In this document: positions 8,201 through 15,766 of the stretch, piece after piece
How positions within the stretch are numbered: position 1 is the stretch's first letter
How the letters are laid out: each line of letters opens with the position of its first letter
Assembly (NCBI RefSeq): GCF_024172085.1
Contig: NZ_JAMZDZ010000001.1
Span: forward strand, 5,642,001 to 5,706,000
Reading direction: 5' to 3'
Length of the DNA stretch: 64,000 nucleotides
From: Hamadaea flava
GTDB lineage: Bacteria > Actinomycetota > Actinomycetes > Mycobacteriales > Micromonosporaceae
Notes under the pieces: model-generated
Seen by the model: the letters and a program-made list of their open reading frames with translations, nothing else
Told to the model about the DNA's origin: nothing
Databases searched by the model: none
Translations under genes and position numbers: made by a program

Positions 8201-10453
8201 ATGACGGCTGTCCTGGAGCAGACCACGACCCCGACTCCGCTGCCGCCGCGGCGTACGCCCGGCGCCTGGCTGGCCGCGTGGGCCCCGGCTCCGCTGGCGC
8301 TCGCCGCGCTGTCGGCGTTCGTGGTGTCCCACGGAGTCTCCGTCCGCGACCTGCTGGCGTTCGTGGCGTACCTGGCGTTGGGGATCACCCTGCCGGGCGC
8401 GCTCTGGTGGCGGGCAGCCCGCCGGGGCTCGAGCACGCTCGCGGAAGACCTCGCCGCGGGCACCACCCTCGGGTACGCCCTCGAAGTGCTGACCTACCTT
8501 CCGGCGCGGGCGGCCGGCGTACCGCTGGCGGTGCTGGCTTGGCCGATCGCGACGTATCTGCTGTTCGGGCTGGTCCCGGGGCTGCGTCGGGTCTGGCGGA
8601 TGCGCCCGGCCGACCGGCTGCCGATCTGGTTCTCCTGGGTGCTGACCGGGTTGGCCTGCTATCCGGCGATCTGGTCGGCGGTCCCGTTCTACGCGAGCCA
8701 CGGCCTGTCCTATCCGGCGTCCGCCTCGCCTTATGTCGACCTGCCGTACTACCTGTCGCTGATCGGCGAGCTGAAGCACCACCTCCCGGCCCAGTTCCCG
8801 TTCGAGGCCGGGCAGCCGCTCACACACCACTGGTTCCTGCATCCGGAGATCGCCGCCACCAGCTGGGTCACCGGGATCGAGCCGATGACACTGCTGTTCC
8901 GGCTCTCGATCCTGCCGATGATCCTCGCGCTGGGCGTCCTGCTGGCGTTGCTGGCGCGGCGGATCATCGGCGCGTGGTGGGCCGGCGCGCTGACCGTGGC
9001 GGCCACCTGGACGCTGGTCGGACCGGCGTTGACCGGCTGGGCCGGCGGCCTCTCGCCGGGCACCTCGGGGTTGTCGCTGCTTTGGATCTGTCCGACCCAG
9101 ACGTTCGGGGCGGTGCTCTTCGCCGCGCTCATGCTCACCGTCCACTCCCTGCTGAACCGGACCCGGGACGGCCGCCGCTGGGGGGAATGGGCGGTCTTCA
9201 CGGTGCTCTGCGCGGTCGTCATGGGAGCAAAAGGCACCTTCGGGGCGTTGCTGCTGGCCGGGGTGGGTCTCGCGACCGTCCTCGGCTTCGTGCTCGCCCG
9301 CCGGATCGATCGGACGCTGCTCGGGCTCGGCGCCGTGACGGGTGTCCTGTTCCTCGTCACGCGGCAACTGGTGTACGAGGGGGAGAGCTTCGGCCTCCGG
9401 ACGATGTTCCCGGCGCCGTCGGTGATCAACCGCATGAACGCCGCCGGACTGACCGGAGACCGTCCGCTGTGGGCGTACGCGGTGCTGGGAGCGCTCATCC
9501 TCGTCGGGTGGCTGTGCCTCGGCGGCCTGATCCTGCGGCTGGGCCGCGCCGGACTGGCCGATCCCGTGCACGGCGTGCTCCTGGGCGTCGGGGTGGCGGC
9601 GCTCCTGCTCGTTCTAGTGCTGGCGCACCCGGCCGCCAGCGAGAACTACTTCGTCTACTCCGCCTGGCCGTACGTCTGCCTGCTGGTCGTCGCCGGACTG
9701 GCGGCCGTCGTCCGGAGCCGCGAGGCGGCGTGGTGGCGGTACGCCGTTGCCGTCGCCGGGGGAGCGCTGGCGGCGTACCTGACGGTCAAGCTCGGTCCGG
9801 CGCACCGGCCGGCGGACGGTCGCCTGCTCGCCCTGACCCTCCCGTACGCCCTGGCGGTCCTGACGGCGTTCGCGGTGGCCGCCGGGCTGGCGTGGCGTAC
9901 GGGTGGTGGCCGGCGGCTCCTGACGAGCCTGCTCGCTTTGGGGATGCTCGGGTTCGCCGTCCAGTCCAGCGTGCACATCTGGCGTTTGCCGGCCACCCCG
10001 CACCCCGCCCAGTTCATCCCGGCCGGAGCCTTGGAAACCGGCCGCTGGCTGCGAGATCACTCCACCCCGGACGATCTCGTCGCGACCAACGCCCACTGCT
10101 GGCCGCCGGTGAAGACGGGCTGCGACAGCCGCCACTTCTGGATCTCGGCGTACGCCGAACGCCGGGTCCTGGTGGAGAGCTGGGGCTACACCGCGTGGGC
10201 GCACGCGGCGTGGATCCCGTTCCAGCTGAAGCCCGTGCGGATGCCGTTCCACGACCAGGCGCTGCTGGCCGCCAACGACGCCGCGTTCGCACAGCCCACC
10301 GCCGCCAGCGTCGGCAGGCTGCGGGACGCGTACAAGGTGAAGTGGCTTTTCGTGGATCTGACGCAGAACGAGCCGGCCGACGGACTGGACCGCGTGGCGA
10401 TCCTGCGGTACGCGGCCGGCTCGTGTCGGGTCTACGAGATCGCGGCGTCCTGA
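8201..10453 (+). CDS. Large multi-spanning membrane protein, GT-C-like
   Basis: A 750-residue protein with roughly 14 hydrophobic segments between residues 23 and 590 and a soluble C-terminal domain of about 150 residues. The extracytoplasmic loop after the sixth segment has SYPASASPYVDLPYY and GQPLTHHWFLHPE, acidic/aromatic/His-rich features compatible with a lipid-linked sugar glycosyltransferase of the GT-C fold. The C-terminal domain is paralogous to the truncated gene at the window start. The 3' end overlaps the convergent flavoprotein gene by 22 nt. A role in cell-envelope polysaccharide synthesis is inferred from this neighbour and from topology. Confidence 0.75.
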   Translation: MTAVLEQTTTPTPLPPRRTPGAWLAAWAPAPLALAALSAFVVSHGVSVRDLLAFVAYLALGITLPGALWWRAARRGSSTLAEDLAAGTTLGYALEVLTYLPARAAGVPLAVLAWPIATYLLFGLVPGLRRVWRMRPADRLPIWFSWVLTGLACYPAIWSAVPFYASHGLSYPASASPYVDLPYYLSLIGELKHHLPAQFPFEAGQPLTHHWFLHPEIAATSWVTGIEPMTLLFRLSILPMILALGVLLALLARRIIGAWWAGALTVAATWTLVGPALTGWAGGLSPGTSGLSLLWICPTQTFGAVLFAALMLTVHSLLNRTRDGRRWGEWAVFTVLCAVVMGAKGTFGALLLAGVGLATVLGFVLARRIDRTLLGLGAVTGVLFLVTRQLVYEGESFGLRTMFPAPSVINRMNAAGLTGDRPLWAYAVLGALILVGWLCLGGLILRLGRAGLADPVHGVLLGVGVAALLLVLVLAHPAASENYFVYSAWPYVCLLVVAGLAAVVRSREAAWWRYAVAVAGGALAAYLTVKLGPAHRPADGRLLALTLPYALAVLTAFAVAAGLAWRTGGGRRLLTSLLALGMLGFAVQSSVHIWRLPATPHPAQFIPAGALETGRWLRDHSTPDDLVATNAHCWPPVKTGCDSRHFWISAYAERRVLVESWGYTAWAHAAWIPFQLKPVRMPFHDQALLAANDAAFAQPTAASVGRLRDAYKVKWLFVDLTQNEPADGLDRVAILRYAAGSCRVYEIAAS

Positions 10454-11928
10454 GGCTGTGCCTCGCGGTCCTGGCTGGGCAGCACGGGCGCGGCCCGGCC
10501 GGTGCCGTGGTCGCCGGCCTTCTGCTCGTGGTACTCGTCCTCGACGTTGACCGCCCAGATGTCGTGGCCGGCGCCGGTGAGGATGTTCTCGGCGCTGAGC
10601 ATGGCGGTCATCATCGAGTGATCCTGGTTGTTGTACCGGTGCATTCCGTTGCGGCCCACCGGATGCACGTTCGGCACGGCCCCGGCCAGCCAGTCCCGGA
10701 TCGTCTCCACATTGCGCTGATAGCGCTCGTCATAAACCGGGTACGCCTTGGGCATGCGCACGACGTAGCCCTGTTCGACCGCGCCCGGCCGGACCAGGCC
10801 GAGTCGCTCCAGTTCGGCGGTGGCCAGGACGACGAGGTCGGAGTCGGCGGCGTCCCACAGGTCGTCGCCGACGGTGACGAAGTACTCCAGGCCCAGGCAG
10901 GTACGGCCGTCCTGCACGAGGTACGGCGACCAGGACCCGAAGTTCTGGATGCGGCCGACCCGGACGCCCGGCGTGTGGATGTAGATCCAGTTGTCCGGGA
11001 AGCTGTACTCCTCCGGCACCACCAGCGCGACCGTGAGGAAGTCTCGGTAGCGCAGGTCGTCGGCGGCTGCCTGGACCTCGGCAGGCGCGGCGGGTTCCAT
11101 GGCGCGGACGAGCGCGGACAACGGCATCGAGGAGATCACGTCGGTCGCCGGTACGCGTCGCTCACCGTCGCAGTCGCGAACGGACACCGCGGTCACCCCG
11201 GAGTCGTCCCGATGCAGTGCGGTGACCGCCGTCGACAGTGCGACCGTGCCGCCCTGCTTCGCCACGAGCTCGGCACACCGCTCCCACATCATTCCGGGAC
11301 CGAGCTTCGGGTACTGGAACTGTTCGATGAGGCTCGTGATGTCCGTCTGATTGCGCTTGGGCAGCAACGCGTTCAGCACCGCGCCGGCCAGCGACAGGTT
11401 CTTGATGCGCTGGGCCGCCCAGTCCGCCTGCAACTCGGTGGCGGGCATGCCCCACACCTTCTCGGTGTAGGTCTTGAAGAAGATCGAGTAGAGCCGCCAG
11501 CCGAACCGCGCGGACACCCAGCCCTCGAAGTGCGACTGGTCCTTCGGCGGCCGGACCTGCGCCCAGGCGTACGAGCCGACACAGCGGACGGCCTCGGCGA
11601 GGCCGAGCCCACGGAGCGCGTTCATCGCCTTGAGCGGGTAGTCGAACAGCGCGCCGTTGTAGTAGATCCGGCTCATCCGCGGGCGCAGCAGGAAGTCGCC
11701 GTCGGGCAGGATCTCGTGCCACAGCTTCTCGACCGCCGCGACCTTGGTGAAGAACCGGTGCCCGCCGATGTCGAAGCGCCACCCGTCGCGTTCCGCGGTG
11801 CGGCTGATGCCGCCGACCACGTCGTCCGCCTCGAAGACGGTGACCGCACGAGCGGACTTGGTCAATTGGTATGCCGCGGTGAGGCCGGCGGGACCGCCGC
11901 CGATCACCACGATGGAGGAATCGTCCAT
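10432..11928 (-). CDS. FAD-dependent amine oxidase/UDP-galactopyranose mutase-like flavoprotein
   Basis: About 498 residues. The dinucleotide-binding motif IVVIGGGPAGLTAAYQL opens the protein and is followed by an acidic FEADDVVGG strand end and the GG-containing FDIGGHRFF motif, as in protoporphyrinogen-oxidase-like and UGM-like proteins. The C-terminus has YNNQDHSMMTA close to the flavin. Starts at 11928 or 11937 are equally possible; the frame continues upstream but the Rossmann fold begins right after 11928. Members of this group next to glycosyltransferases act in polysaccharide biosynthesis, and the overlap with the GT-C-like gene supports that here, although the reaction is unknown. 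Confidence 0.82.
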   Translation of the reverse strand: MDDSSIVVIGGGPAGLTAAYQLTKSARAVTVFEADDVVGGISRTAERDGWRFDIGGHRFFTKVAAVEKLWHEILPDGDFLLRPRMSRIYYNGALFDYPLKAMNALRGLGLAEAVRCVGSYAWAQVRPPKDQSHFEGWVSARFGWRLYSIFFKTYTEKVWGMPATELQADWAAQRIKNLSLAGAVLNALLPKRNQTDITSLIEQFQYPKLGPGMMWERCAELVAKQGGTVALSTAVTALHRDDSGVTAVSVRDCDGERRVPATDVISSMPLSALVRAMEPAAPAEVQAAADDLRYRDFLTVALVVPEEYSFPDNWIYIHTPGVRVGRIQNFGSWSPYLVQDGRTCLGLEYFVTVGDDLWDAADSDLVVLATAELERLGLVRPGAVEQGYVVRMPKAYPVYDERYQRNVETIRDWLAGAVPNVHPVGRNGMHRYNNQDHSMMTAMLSAENILTGAGHDIWAVNVEDEYHEQKAGDHGTGRAAPVLPSQDREAQPQDAAIS

Positions 11929-11998
11929 GGCCTGCATTCGGGTCGGGCGATCCGGAGGGGACAGACCGACATTCTGCCTAGAACATGGACATGTTAGT

Positions 11999-12343
11999 TC
12001 ATTCGGGCATTTCATCCCTCGATGGGCGGCCGTGGACCCATCCCGGGCGAGGCCAATACCGGGCGAACACCCGGGCCTCGACCAGGGCGATCCCGTACGC
12101 GCGCGAGTCGTCGGCCACGAAGTCGTTGTCCCCCTGGATCCACCAGCCGTCGCCCTGGCGGCGTACGGCCCGTTTGACGACGAGGCCGATGTCGGGGCGC
12201 GCCGGGAAGCGGGCGATCACCACGTCGCCGGGGCGTACGCCGCGCCCGCCGCGCCGGGCCAGAACGGCGTCGCCGGACCGAAGCGTGGGGGTCATCGAGG
12301 GGCCGAATACCCGTACCGGCCACCAGCCGAACACGCCACCCAC
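11999..12343 (-). CDS. sodX: Nickel-type superoxide dismutase maturation protease
   Basis: A 114-residue S26-family signal-peptidase-like protease. The nucleophile Ser16 is in GPSMTPTL and the general base Lys57 in VVKRAV, followed by a GDN motif (residues 71-73). It removes the short N-terminal propeptide of nickel SOD so that the mature His1 can bind nickel. It is divergently transcribed from sodN with 87 bp between, the classical pairing. The start is GTG. There is no N-terminal membrane anchor, in line with a cytoplasmic enzyme. Confidence 0.92.
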   Translation of the reverse strand: MGGVFGWWPVRVFGPSMTPTLRSGDAVLARRGGRGVRPGDVVIARFPARPDIGLVVKRAVRRQGDGWWIQGDNDFVADDSRAYGIALVEARVFARYWPRPGWVHGRPSRDEMPE

Positions 12344-12378
12344 CGCCTTCCGTCGTGTTTGAATCCGAGAGTAGGGTC

Positions 12379-12404
12379 AGGATTGCTAAGGATTGCTACG
12401 CAAG
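12379..12404. promoter_or_regulatory. Tandem direct repeat in the sodX/sodN promoter (candidate nickel-responsive site)
   Basis: AGGATTGCTA occurs twice back to back (12379-12388 and 12389-12398) and is followed by CGCAAG, so the second unit also forms TTGC-TAC-GCAA. Nur, the Fur-family nickel regulator of Streptomyces, binds spaced TTGCAA direct repeats; this site is similar but not identical. Regulation by Nur is an inference. Confidence 0.45.
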
Positions 12405-12430
12405 CTGCACAGACCTATCTGGAGGATCTC

Positions 12431-12841
12431 ATGCGTTTCCGCATGCCGCGTTTCCTCACGCCGGCCACCGTCGCCAGTGCGCACTGCGACCTGCCGTGCG
12501 GCGTGTACGACCCGGCCCAGGCCCGCATCGAGGCGGAGTCCGTCAAGGCGATCTGCGAGAAGTACCAGGCCAACACCGATCCGGAGTTCCGGACCCGGGC
12601 GCTGATCATCAAGGAGCAGCGCGCCGAACTGGTGAAGCACCACCTGTGGGTGCTGTGGACCGACTACTTCAAGGCTCCGCACTTCGAGAAGTACCCGCAG
12701 CTGCACCAGCTCTTCAACGAGGCCACCAAGCTGGCCGGGGCGAGCGGCGCGAAGGGCTCGGCCGACCCGGCCACCGCCGAGCAGCTCCTGGCGAAGATCG
12801 AGGAGATCTCGAAGATCTTCTGGGAGACCAAGCAGGCCTGA
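12431..12841 (+). CDS. sodN: Nickel superoxide dismutase
   Basis: A 136-residue precursor. Residues 1-17 form the propeptide; the nickel hook HCDLPCG begins at residue 18, giving mature His1, Cys2 and Cys6, followed by the diagnostic VYDPAQARIEAESV. The rest is the four-helix bundle that assembles into a hexamer. It dismutates superoxide in the cytoplasm. GGAGG lies 6 bp before the ATG, and a strong hairpin terminator follows 10 bp after the stop. The propeptide would be removed by the divergent sodX product. Confidence 0.97.
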   Translation: MRFRMPRFLTPATVASAHCDLPCGVYDPAQARIEAESVKAICEKYQANTDPEFRTRALIIKEQRAELVKHHLWVLWTDYFKAPHFEKYPQLHQLFNEATKLAGASGAKGSADPATAEQLLAKIEEISKIFWETKQA

Positions 12842-12851
12842 TCGACAGCGG

Positions 12852-12886
12852 AAGCGGGTGGCCGTGGGATACACGGCCACCCGCTT
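12852..12886 (+). terminator. sodN terminator hairpin
   Basis: A 15-bp stem (AAGCGGGTGGCCGTG and its complement) with a 5-nt loop ends in CTTT. It follows the sodN stop by 10 bp. Confidence 0.8.
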
Positions 12887-12918
12887 TCGGCTAAAGTCCC
12901 TCCCCGGGGGGAGGCTCC

Positions 12919-13332
12919 TTGTCATCGAGCGACTCATTCGACGAGGCGAACGTCGAAGACGACGACATCGTCACCCTTGTGGTGCCCGCCGACGGCGGCT
13001 ACCTGAGCGTGTTGCGCACGGCTACGGCCGGTCTCGCCGCGCGCCTGCACTACACCCTGGAGCGCATCGAAGACCTGCGGATCGCGGTCGACGAAGCGTG
13101 CGCGATGCTGCTGGTCATCACCCCGCCCGACGCCGAACTGCGCTGCCGGTTCGAGATCGGGCCGGAGCAGCTGACCATCTCGATCGCCGCGCCGGTCAAG
13201 GACGGTGCGCGGCTGCCGAGCCCGACGAGCTGGCCCTGGCACGTGCTGACCTCGCTGACCTCTCAGGCGTCCGCCGAGCTGACGGCGAACGAGGCCGTCA
13301 TCCGGATGGTCAGCCAGCGCCCGCGCGGCTGA
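12919..13332 (+). CDS. Anti-sigma factor-type histidine-kinase-like ATPase (RsbW-like)
   Basis: A 137-residue GHKL-fold protein of the HATPase_c_2 type. The N-box is visible as LRIAVDEACAMLL (about residues 53-65). The N-terminus is acidic (DEANVEDDD). The start is TTG with GGGGGGAGG just upstream. Proteins of this kind bind and inhibit a SigB/SigF-type sigma factor and are countered by an anti-anti-sigma factor. Neither partner gene is adjacent, since the next gene runs the other way. Phosphorylation or sigma binding by this protein is therefore not supported beyond family membership. Confidence 0.8.
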   Translation: MSSSDSFDEANVEDDDIVTLVVPADGGYLSVLRTATAGLAARLHYTLERIEDLRIAVDEACAMLLVITPPDAELRCRFEIGPEQLTISIAAPVKDGARLPSPTSWPWHVLTSLTSQASAELTANEAVIRMVSQRPRG

Positions 13333-13333
13333 G

Positions 13334-13756
13334 TCAGAGGGAGAAGCCGGCTTCGCCGACGGCCCGGTTGGTCGGCGGCGCCACCAGCATCGCGATCGTC
13401 GCCAGGCAGATCAGCCCGACGATCACCCCGAGCCAGGCGAGCTCGCCGACGATCATGTAGTACGCCGGGGCGAGGAAGGTCAGGTTCAGCGCCACGGCGA
13501 TGTCCCGGGCCCAGCGGCGGTACCGGGCGACCGACCGGGCCAGCAGCACCAGCAGCGCCCCGATCACGACGGCGGTGCCGGTGACGGCCCACGCCAGGCG
13601 CTGGCTCGCCCCGCCCACGGTGAGGTCCTCGTAGACCAGGAAGATCGTGATCGCGGCGGCGGCGACCGCTTGTGCCGACAGCAGCACGACCGCGCCCCGC
13701 ACGGTCGGCGGCGTCGCGGTGGGCGTACCCATGTCTGTGACGGCCGGTGTGGTCAT
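13334..13756 (-). CDS. Small four-helix membrane protein of unknown function
   Basis: A 140-residue protein: a polar Thr/Pro-rich N-terminus of about 20 residues followed by four hydrophobic segments (near residues 21-42, 51-71, 79-98 and 104-124). No family is recognised. The ATG at 13756 gives MTTPAVTDMGTP; the second Met (residue 9) is an alternative. It ends one base after the stop of the anti-sigma-type gene and is divergent from the lipid kinase gene with a 33-bp gap, so both starts share a very short promoter region. Confidence 0.65.
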   Translation of the reverse strand: MTTPAVTDMGTPTATPPTVRGAVVLLSAQAVAAAAITIFLVYEDLTVGGASQRLAWAVTGTAVVIGALLVLLARSVARYRRWARDIAVALNLTFLAPAYYMIVGELAWLGVIVGLICLATIAMLVAPPTNRAVGEAGFSL

Positions 13757-13789
13757 GGCCTCAAGCGTAGGCCCGGTAGATTGCGCCCC

Positions 13790-14704
13790 ATGCGGGCCCT
13801 CCTCATCGTGAACCCGAAGGCGACGACCACCAGCGCGCGCAGCCGCGACGTGCTGGCCGGTGCGCTGCGCAGCGAGCTGGACCTCGAGCTGGGCTACACC
13901 CGGCGGCGGGGGCACGCCGGGCACCTGGCGCGGCAGGCTGCCGAGGACGGCCTGGAGCTGGTCGTGGCGCTCGGCGGCGACGGCACGGTGAACGAGGTGG
14001 TCAACGGCCTGATGGCCGGGCCCGCCGAGACCCGGCCGGCGCTCGCGGTGGTGCCCGGCGGGTCCACCAACGTCTTCGTACGCGCTCTGGGGCTGCCGAA
14101 GGAATGGTCCGAGGCGACTGGCGTACTGCTGCAAGCGCTCCGAGAGGGCCGCAGCCGGACGATCGGGCTCGGGCTGGCCGATGATCGGTACTTCACCTTC
14201 TGCGCCGGTCTGGGGCTCGATGCGGCGGTCACCCGACGGGTGGAACGTGCGCGGCGCAAGGGGCGCCGTTCGACGCCGGGGCTGTACCTGCGGTCGACGC
14301 TCGGGGAGTACTTCTTCGAGCGGCATCCGGCCGAGCTGACCTTGGAGCTGCCGGACGATCCGGACGAAGAGCGGCTCGCCTCGATCATCGTGCAGAACAC
14401 CGCGCCGTGGACGTTCCTGGGGGACCGGCCGGTGCATCCCAGTCCCGACGCCTCGTTCGATCTCGGCTTGGACGTGATGGCGCTGCGAGTGCTGCACGTT
14501 CCGTCGACCATGCGTACCGTGGCACAGATACTCGCCACCGACGGCGAGCCGCGCGGCCGTCAGGTCCTCCGTCATCACGACCTTGCCGCGTTCACCGTCA
14601 CTTCCAGTACGCCACAGGCGTTTCAACTTGACGGGGACTACCTCGGGGAACGTGAGCAAGTTCGGTTCGCCGCGGTGCCGGAAGCACTTCGCGTGATCTG
14701 CTGA
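13790..14704 (+). CDS. Diacylglycerol kinase-family lipid kinase
   Basis: A 304-residue protein of the DAGK_cat family (DgkB/YegS group). The N-terminus MRALLIVNPKA begins the fold; the nucleotide-binding signature LGGDGTVNEVVNGL lies near residues 62-75 and PGGSTNVFVRALGLP near 90-104. Enzymes of this family phosphorylate diacylglycerol or related lipids at the inner membrane face, returning it to phospholipid synthesis. Whether the substrate is diacylglycerol, a sphingoid base or another lipid cannot be told from sequence. It is followed by the whiB1 leader region. Confidence 0.88.
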   Translation: MRALLIVNPKATTTSARSRDVLAGALRSELDLELGYTRRRGHAGHLARQAAEDGLELVVALGGDGTVNEVVNGLMAGPAETRPALAVVPGGSTNVFVRALGLPKEWSEATGVLLQALREGRSRTIGLGLADDRYFTFCAGLGLDAAVTRRVERARRKGRRSTPGLYLRSTLGEYFFERHPAELTLELPDDPDEERLASIIVQNTAPWTFLGDRPVHPSPDASFDLGLDVMALRVLHVPSTMRTVAQILATDGEPRGRQVLRHHDLAAFTVTSSTPQAFQLDGDYLGEREQVRFAAVPEALRVIC

Positions 14705-14852
14705 CGGACACAACGGCCCAAATGAACATTCGTGTCAGTCCACACATATGACACGAGTCGGAAATACTAGTAATGCGACGCGGAGAGTACTACATTCACA
14801 GATGACTGTCGTGCGCGGGGGGTCAGGGTAACTCCCGGTGATCCGGACAAAT

Positions 14853-14886
14853 GGGTCGTGAGCTTGCTCACCCGACCGGTTTTTTT
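14853..14886 (+). terminator. Intrinsic terminator 5' of whiB1
   Basis: GGGTCGTGAGC pairs with GCTCACCCGACC across a TT turn with one bulge, followed by GG and seven T. It lies 149 bp after the lipid kinase stop. It may end the lipid kinase transcript, a small RNA, or attenuate a long whiB1 leader. Its stem also contains GTGA-N6-TCAC, the core of a CRP-type site. Confidence 0.7.
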
Positions 14887-14899
14887 CGCATCACCCCCC

Positions 14900-14932
14900 T
14901 TGACATGGCGGGAGTTCGTGAAAGTATTCACA
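14900..14932 (+). promoter_or_regulatory. Candidate whiB1 promoter with CRP-like box
   Basis: TTGACA (14900-14905) is a good -35 hexamer; AAGTAT or TATTCA downstream could be the -10 at a spacing of 16 or 19. Overlapping it is CGTGA-AAGTAT-TCACA (14917-14932), one mismatch from the TGTGA-N6-TCACA site of mycobacterial CRP. The second GTGA-N6-TCAC core in the upstream terminator is exactly 60 bp away. Confidence 0.5.
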
Positions 14933-15079
14933 AGCGTACGAGTCAAGCGCTCGCTGCCTGCTCACCGCTCACGGATTCGGTAACTGACCGTCACTGACTG
15001 TCATGTTTAACCACCCCGTGTCTGCGGGACGCAAACAGGGATACACACACCCACTTCAGGAACAAGGAGTGTTGCCGCC

Positions 15080-15334
15080 ATGGACTGGCGCCACCGTGCG
15101 ATCTGCCGCGACGAGGACCCCGAGCTGTTCTTCCCCATTGGGACGTCTGGCCCGGCAGTGCTTCAAGTCGAGCAGGCGAAGGCGGTCTGCCGGCGGTGTC
15201 CCGTGACCGACCAGTGCCTCTCCTGGGCAATGGACTCGGGCCAGGACGCCGGCGTCTGGGGCGGGATGAGCGAAGAGGAGCGGCGCGCTCTGAAGCGCCG
15301 CGGTGGGCTGCGCGTACGCGCCAGCGCCCTCTGA
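15080..15334 (+). CDS. whiB1: WhiB-family redox-sensing transcription factor (WhiB1/WblE)
   Basis: An 84-residue Wbl protein. It opens MDWRHRAICRDEDPELFFP, almost the same as Mycobacterium WhiB1 and Streptomyces WblE. The four [4Fe-4S] ligands are C9, C37, C40 and C46; the GVWGG turn is at 58-62, followed by the basic DNA-binding tail KRRGGLRVRA. WhiB1 binds the primary sigma factor and responds to nitric oxide. AAGGAG lies upstream of the ATG. The gene is alone, with a strong terminator after it. In M. tuberculosis whiB1 is controlled by CRP, and a similar box is present here. Confidence 0.95.
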   Translation: MDWRHRAICRDEDPELFFPIGTSGPAVLQVEQAKAVCRRCPVTDQCLSWAMDSGQDAGVWGGMSEEERRALKRRGGLRVRASAL

Positions 15335-15365
15335 GCGGAGCACCCGCCGAAACCGCGAACTGACG

Positions 15366-15391
15366 ACGCCCCGGGAACTCTCCCGGGGCGT
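15366..15391 (+). terminator. whiB1 terminator
   Basis: An 11-bp perfect stem ACGCCCCGGGA / TCCCGGGGCGT with loop ACTC, 31 bp after the whiB1 stop. Confidence 0.8.
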
Positions 15392-15406
15392 TCGCCTGTC
15401 CTGGGT

Positions 15407-15472
15407 CTGGCCGCACTCCCTGCGGAAGGCGGGCACGCATTCCCTGCGGAAGGCGGGCGCGCATTCCCTGCG
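15407..15472 (+). repeat. D-like tandem repeats joined to a family A element
   Basis: CTGGCCGCACTCCCTGCGG resembles the first half of family D, and two more partial units (CGCATTCCCTGCGG) follow at about 24-bp spacing with AAGGCGGGC between them. The last unit runs directly into family A copy A2. Membership in family D is tentative. Confidence 0.45.
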
Positions 15473-15525
15473 GATCACGGTTACGCAGGCCAAACCGGCC
15501 GGCTGACGCATGCACAACCGTGATC
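15473..15525. repeat. Family A palindromic element, copy A2 (intergenic)
   Basis: Left arm GATCACGGTTACGCA and right arm TGCACAACCGTGATC with a loop containing CCGGCCGG. Same termini as A1. It lies between whiB1 and the convergent DUF6104/kgd operon. Confidence 0.8.
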
Positions 15526-15540
15526 TGCACGTCTTACGCG

Positions 15541-15569
15541 AAAGGGCCCGGCGGAATGCCGGACCCTTT
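15541..15569. terminator. Terminator of the kgd operon (bidirectional)
   Basis: AAAGGG-C-CCGGC pairs with GCCGG-A-CCCTTT around a GGAAT loop, with one internal mismatch. The A- and T-runs make it usable from both sides; it lies 15 bp downstream of the minus-strand operon. Confidence 0.75.
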
Positions 15570-15583
15570 CGTATCAAGATCGC

Positions 15584-15766
15584 TCAGAGCGAGTCGTCGT
15601 CCTCGTCGTACCGCGCCAGGTAGGTCGCCAGCCGCTCGACGGCGGTCTCGAACTCCGGGTTGGCGTCGACGAAGTCCCGCAGCCGCTCGGCGAGCCACTC
15701 GACGCTCACCTGCTCGTCGCCTCGCCGTTCGACCAGTTCTTCGATGCCGCGGTCGGTGAAGTACAT
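15584..15766 (-). CDS. Small acidic protein downstream of kgd (DUF6104-like)
   Basis: A 60-residue soluble protein, [19 protein letters not shown]..., with an acidic C-terminus (YDEDDDSL). Its ATG overlaps the kgd stop by one base (TGATG), so it is translationally coupled. The same small protein next to kgd in other actinobacteria is, from memory, annotated DUF6104. Function is unknown; a structural or regulatory link to the 2-oxoglutarate dehydrogenase complex is suggested only by this coupling. Confidence 0.75.
   Translation of the reverse strand: MYFTDRGIEELVERRGDEQVSVEWLAERLRDFVDANPEFETAVERLATYLARYDEDDDSL

Larger units (their letters stand above)
14705..15079. other. whiB1 leader / intergenic region
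   Basis: A 375-bp gap. It holds, in order, a stem-loop with a run of seven T (14853-14886), a TTGACA hexamer at 14900-14905, and a CRP-like palindrome at 14917-14932. The segment from 14705 to 14852 has no ORF but is moderately AT-rich (for example GGAAATACTAGTAATG near 14760), so a small RNA ending at the terminator is possible. Confidence 0.55.

Noticed and set aside
8201-11928. Secondary-metabolite or polysaccharide gene cluster
   Set aside because: Two GT-C-like proteins and a flavoprotein are suggestive, but no other glycosyltransferase, polymerase or sugar-nucleotide gene is adjacent.
7960-11997. Open frame of 1345 codons on the plus strand
   Set aside because: It lies over the real membrane protein, the flavoprotein and the malic enzyme 5' end in another frame; composition is Arg/Pro/Gly-rich without motifs, as usual for shadow frames in high-GC DNA.
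12919-13332. Partner-switching sigma factor module
   Set aside because: Only the anti-sigma-type ATPase is present; no sigma factor or anti-anti-sigma gene adjoins, so no module is claimed.
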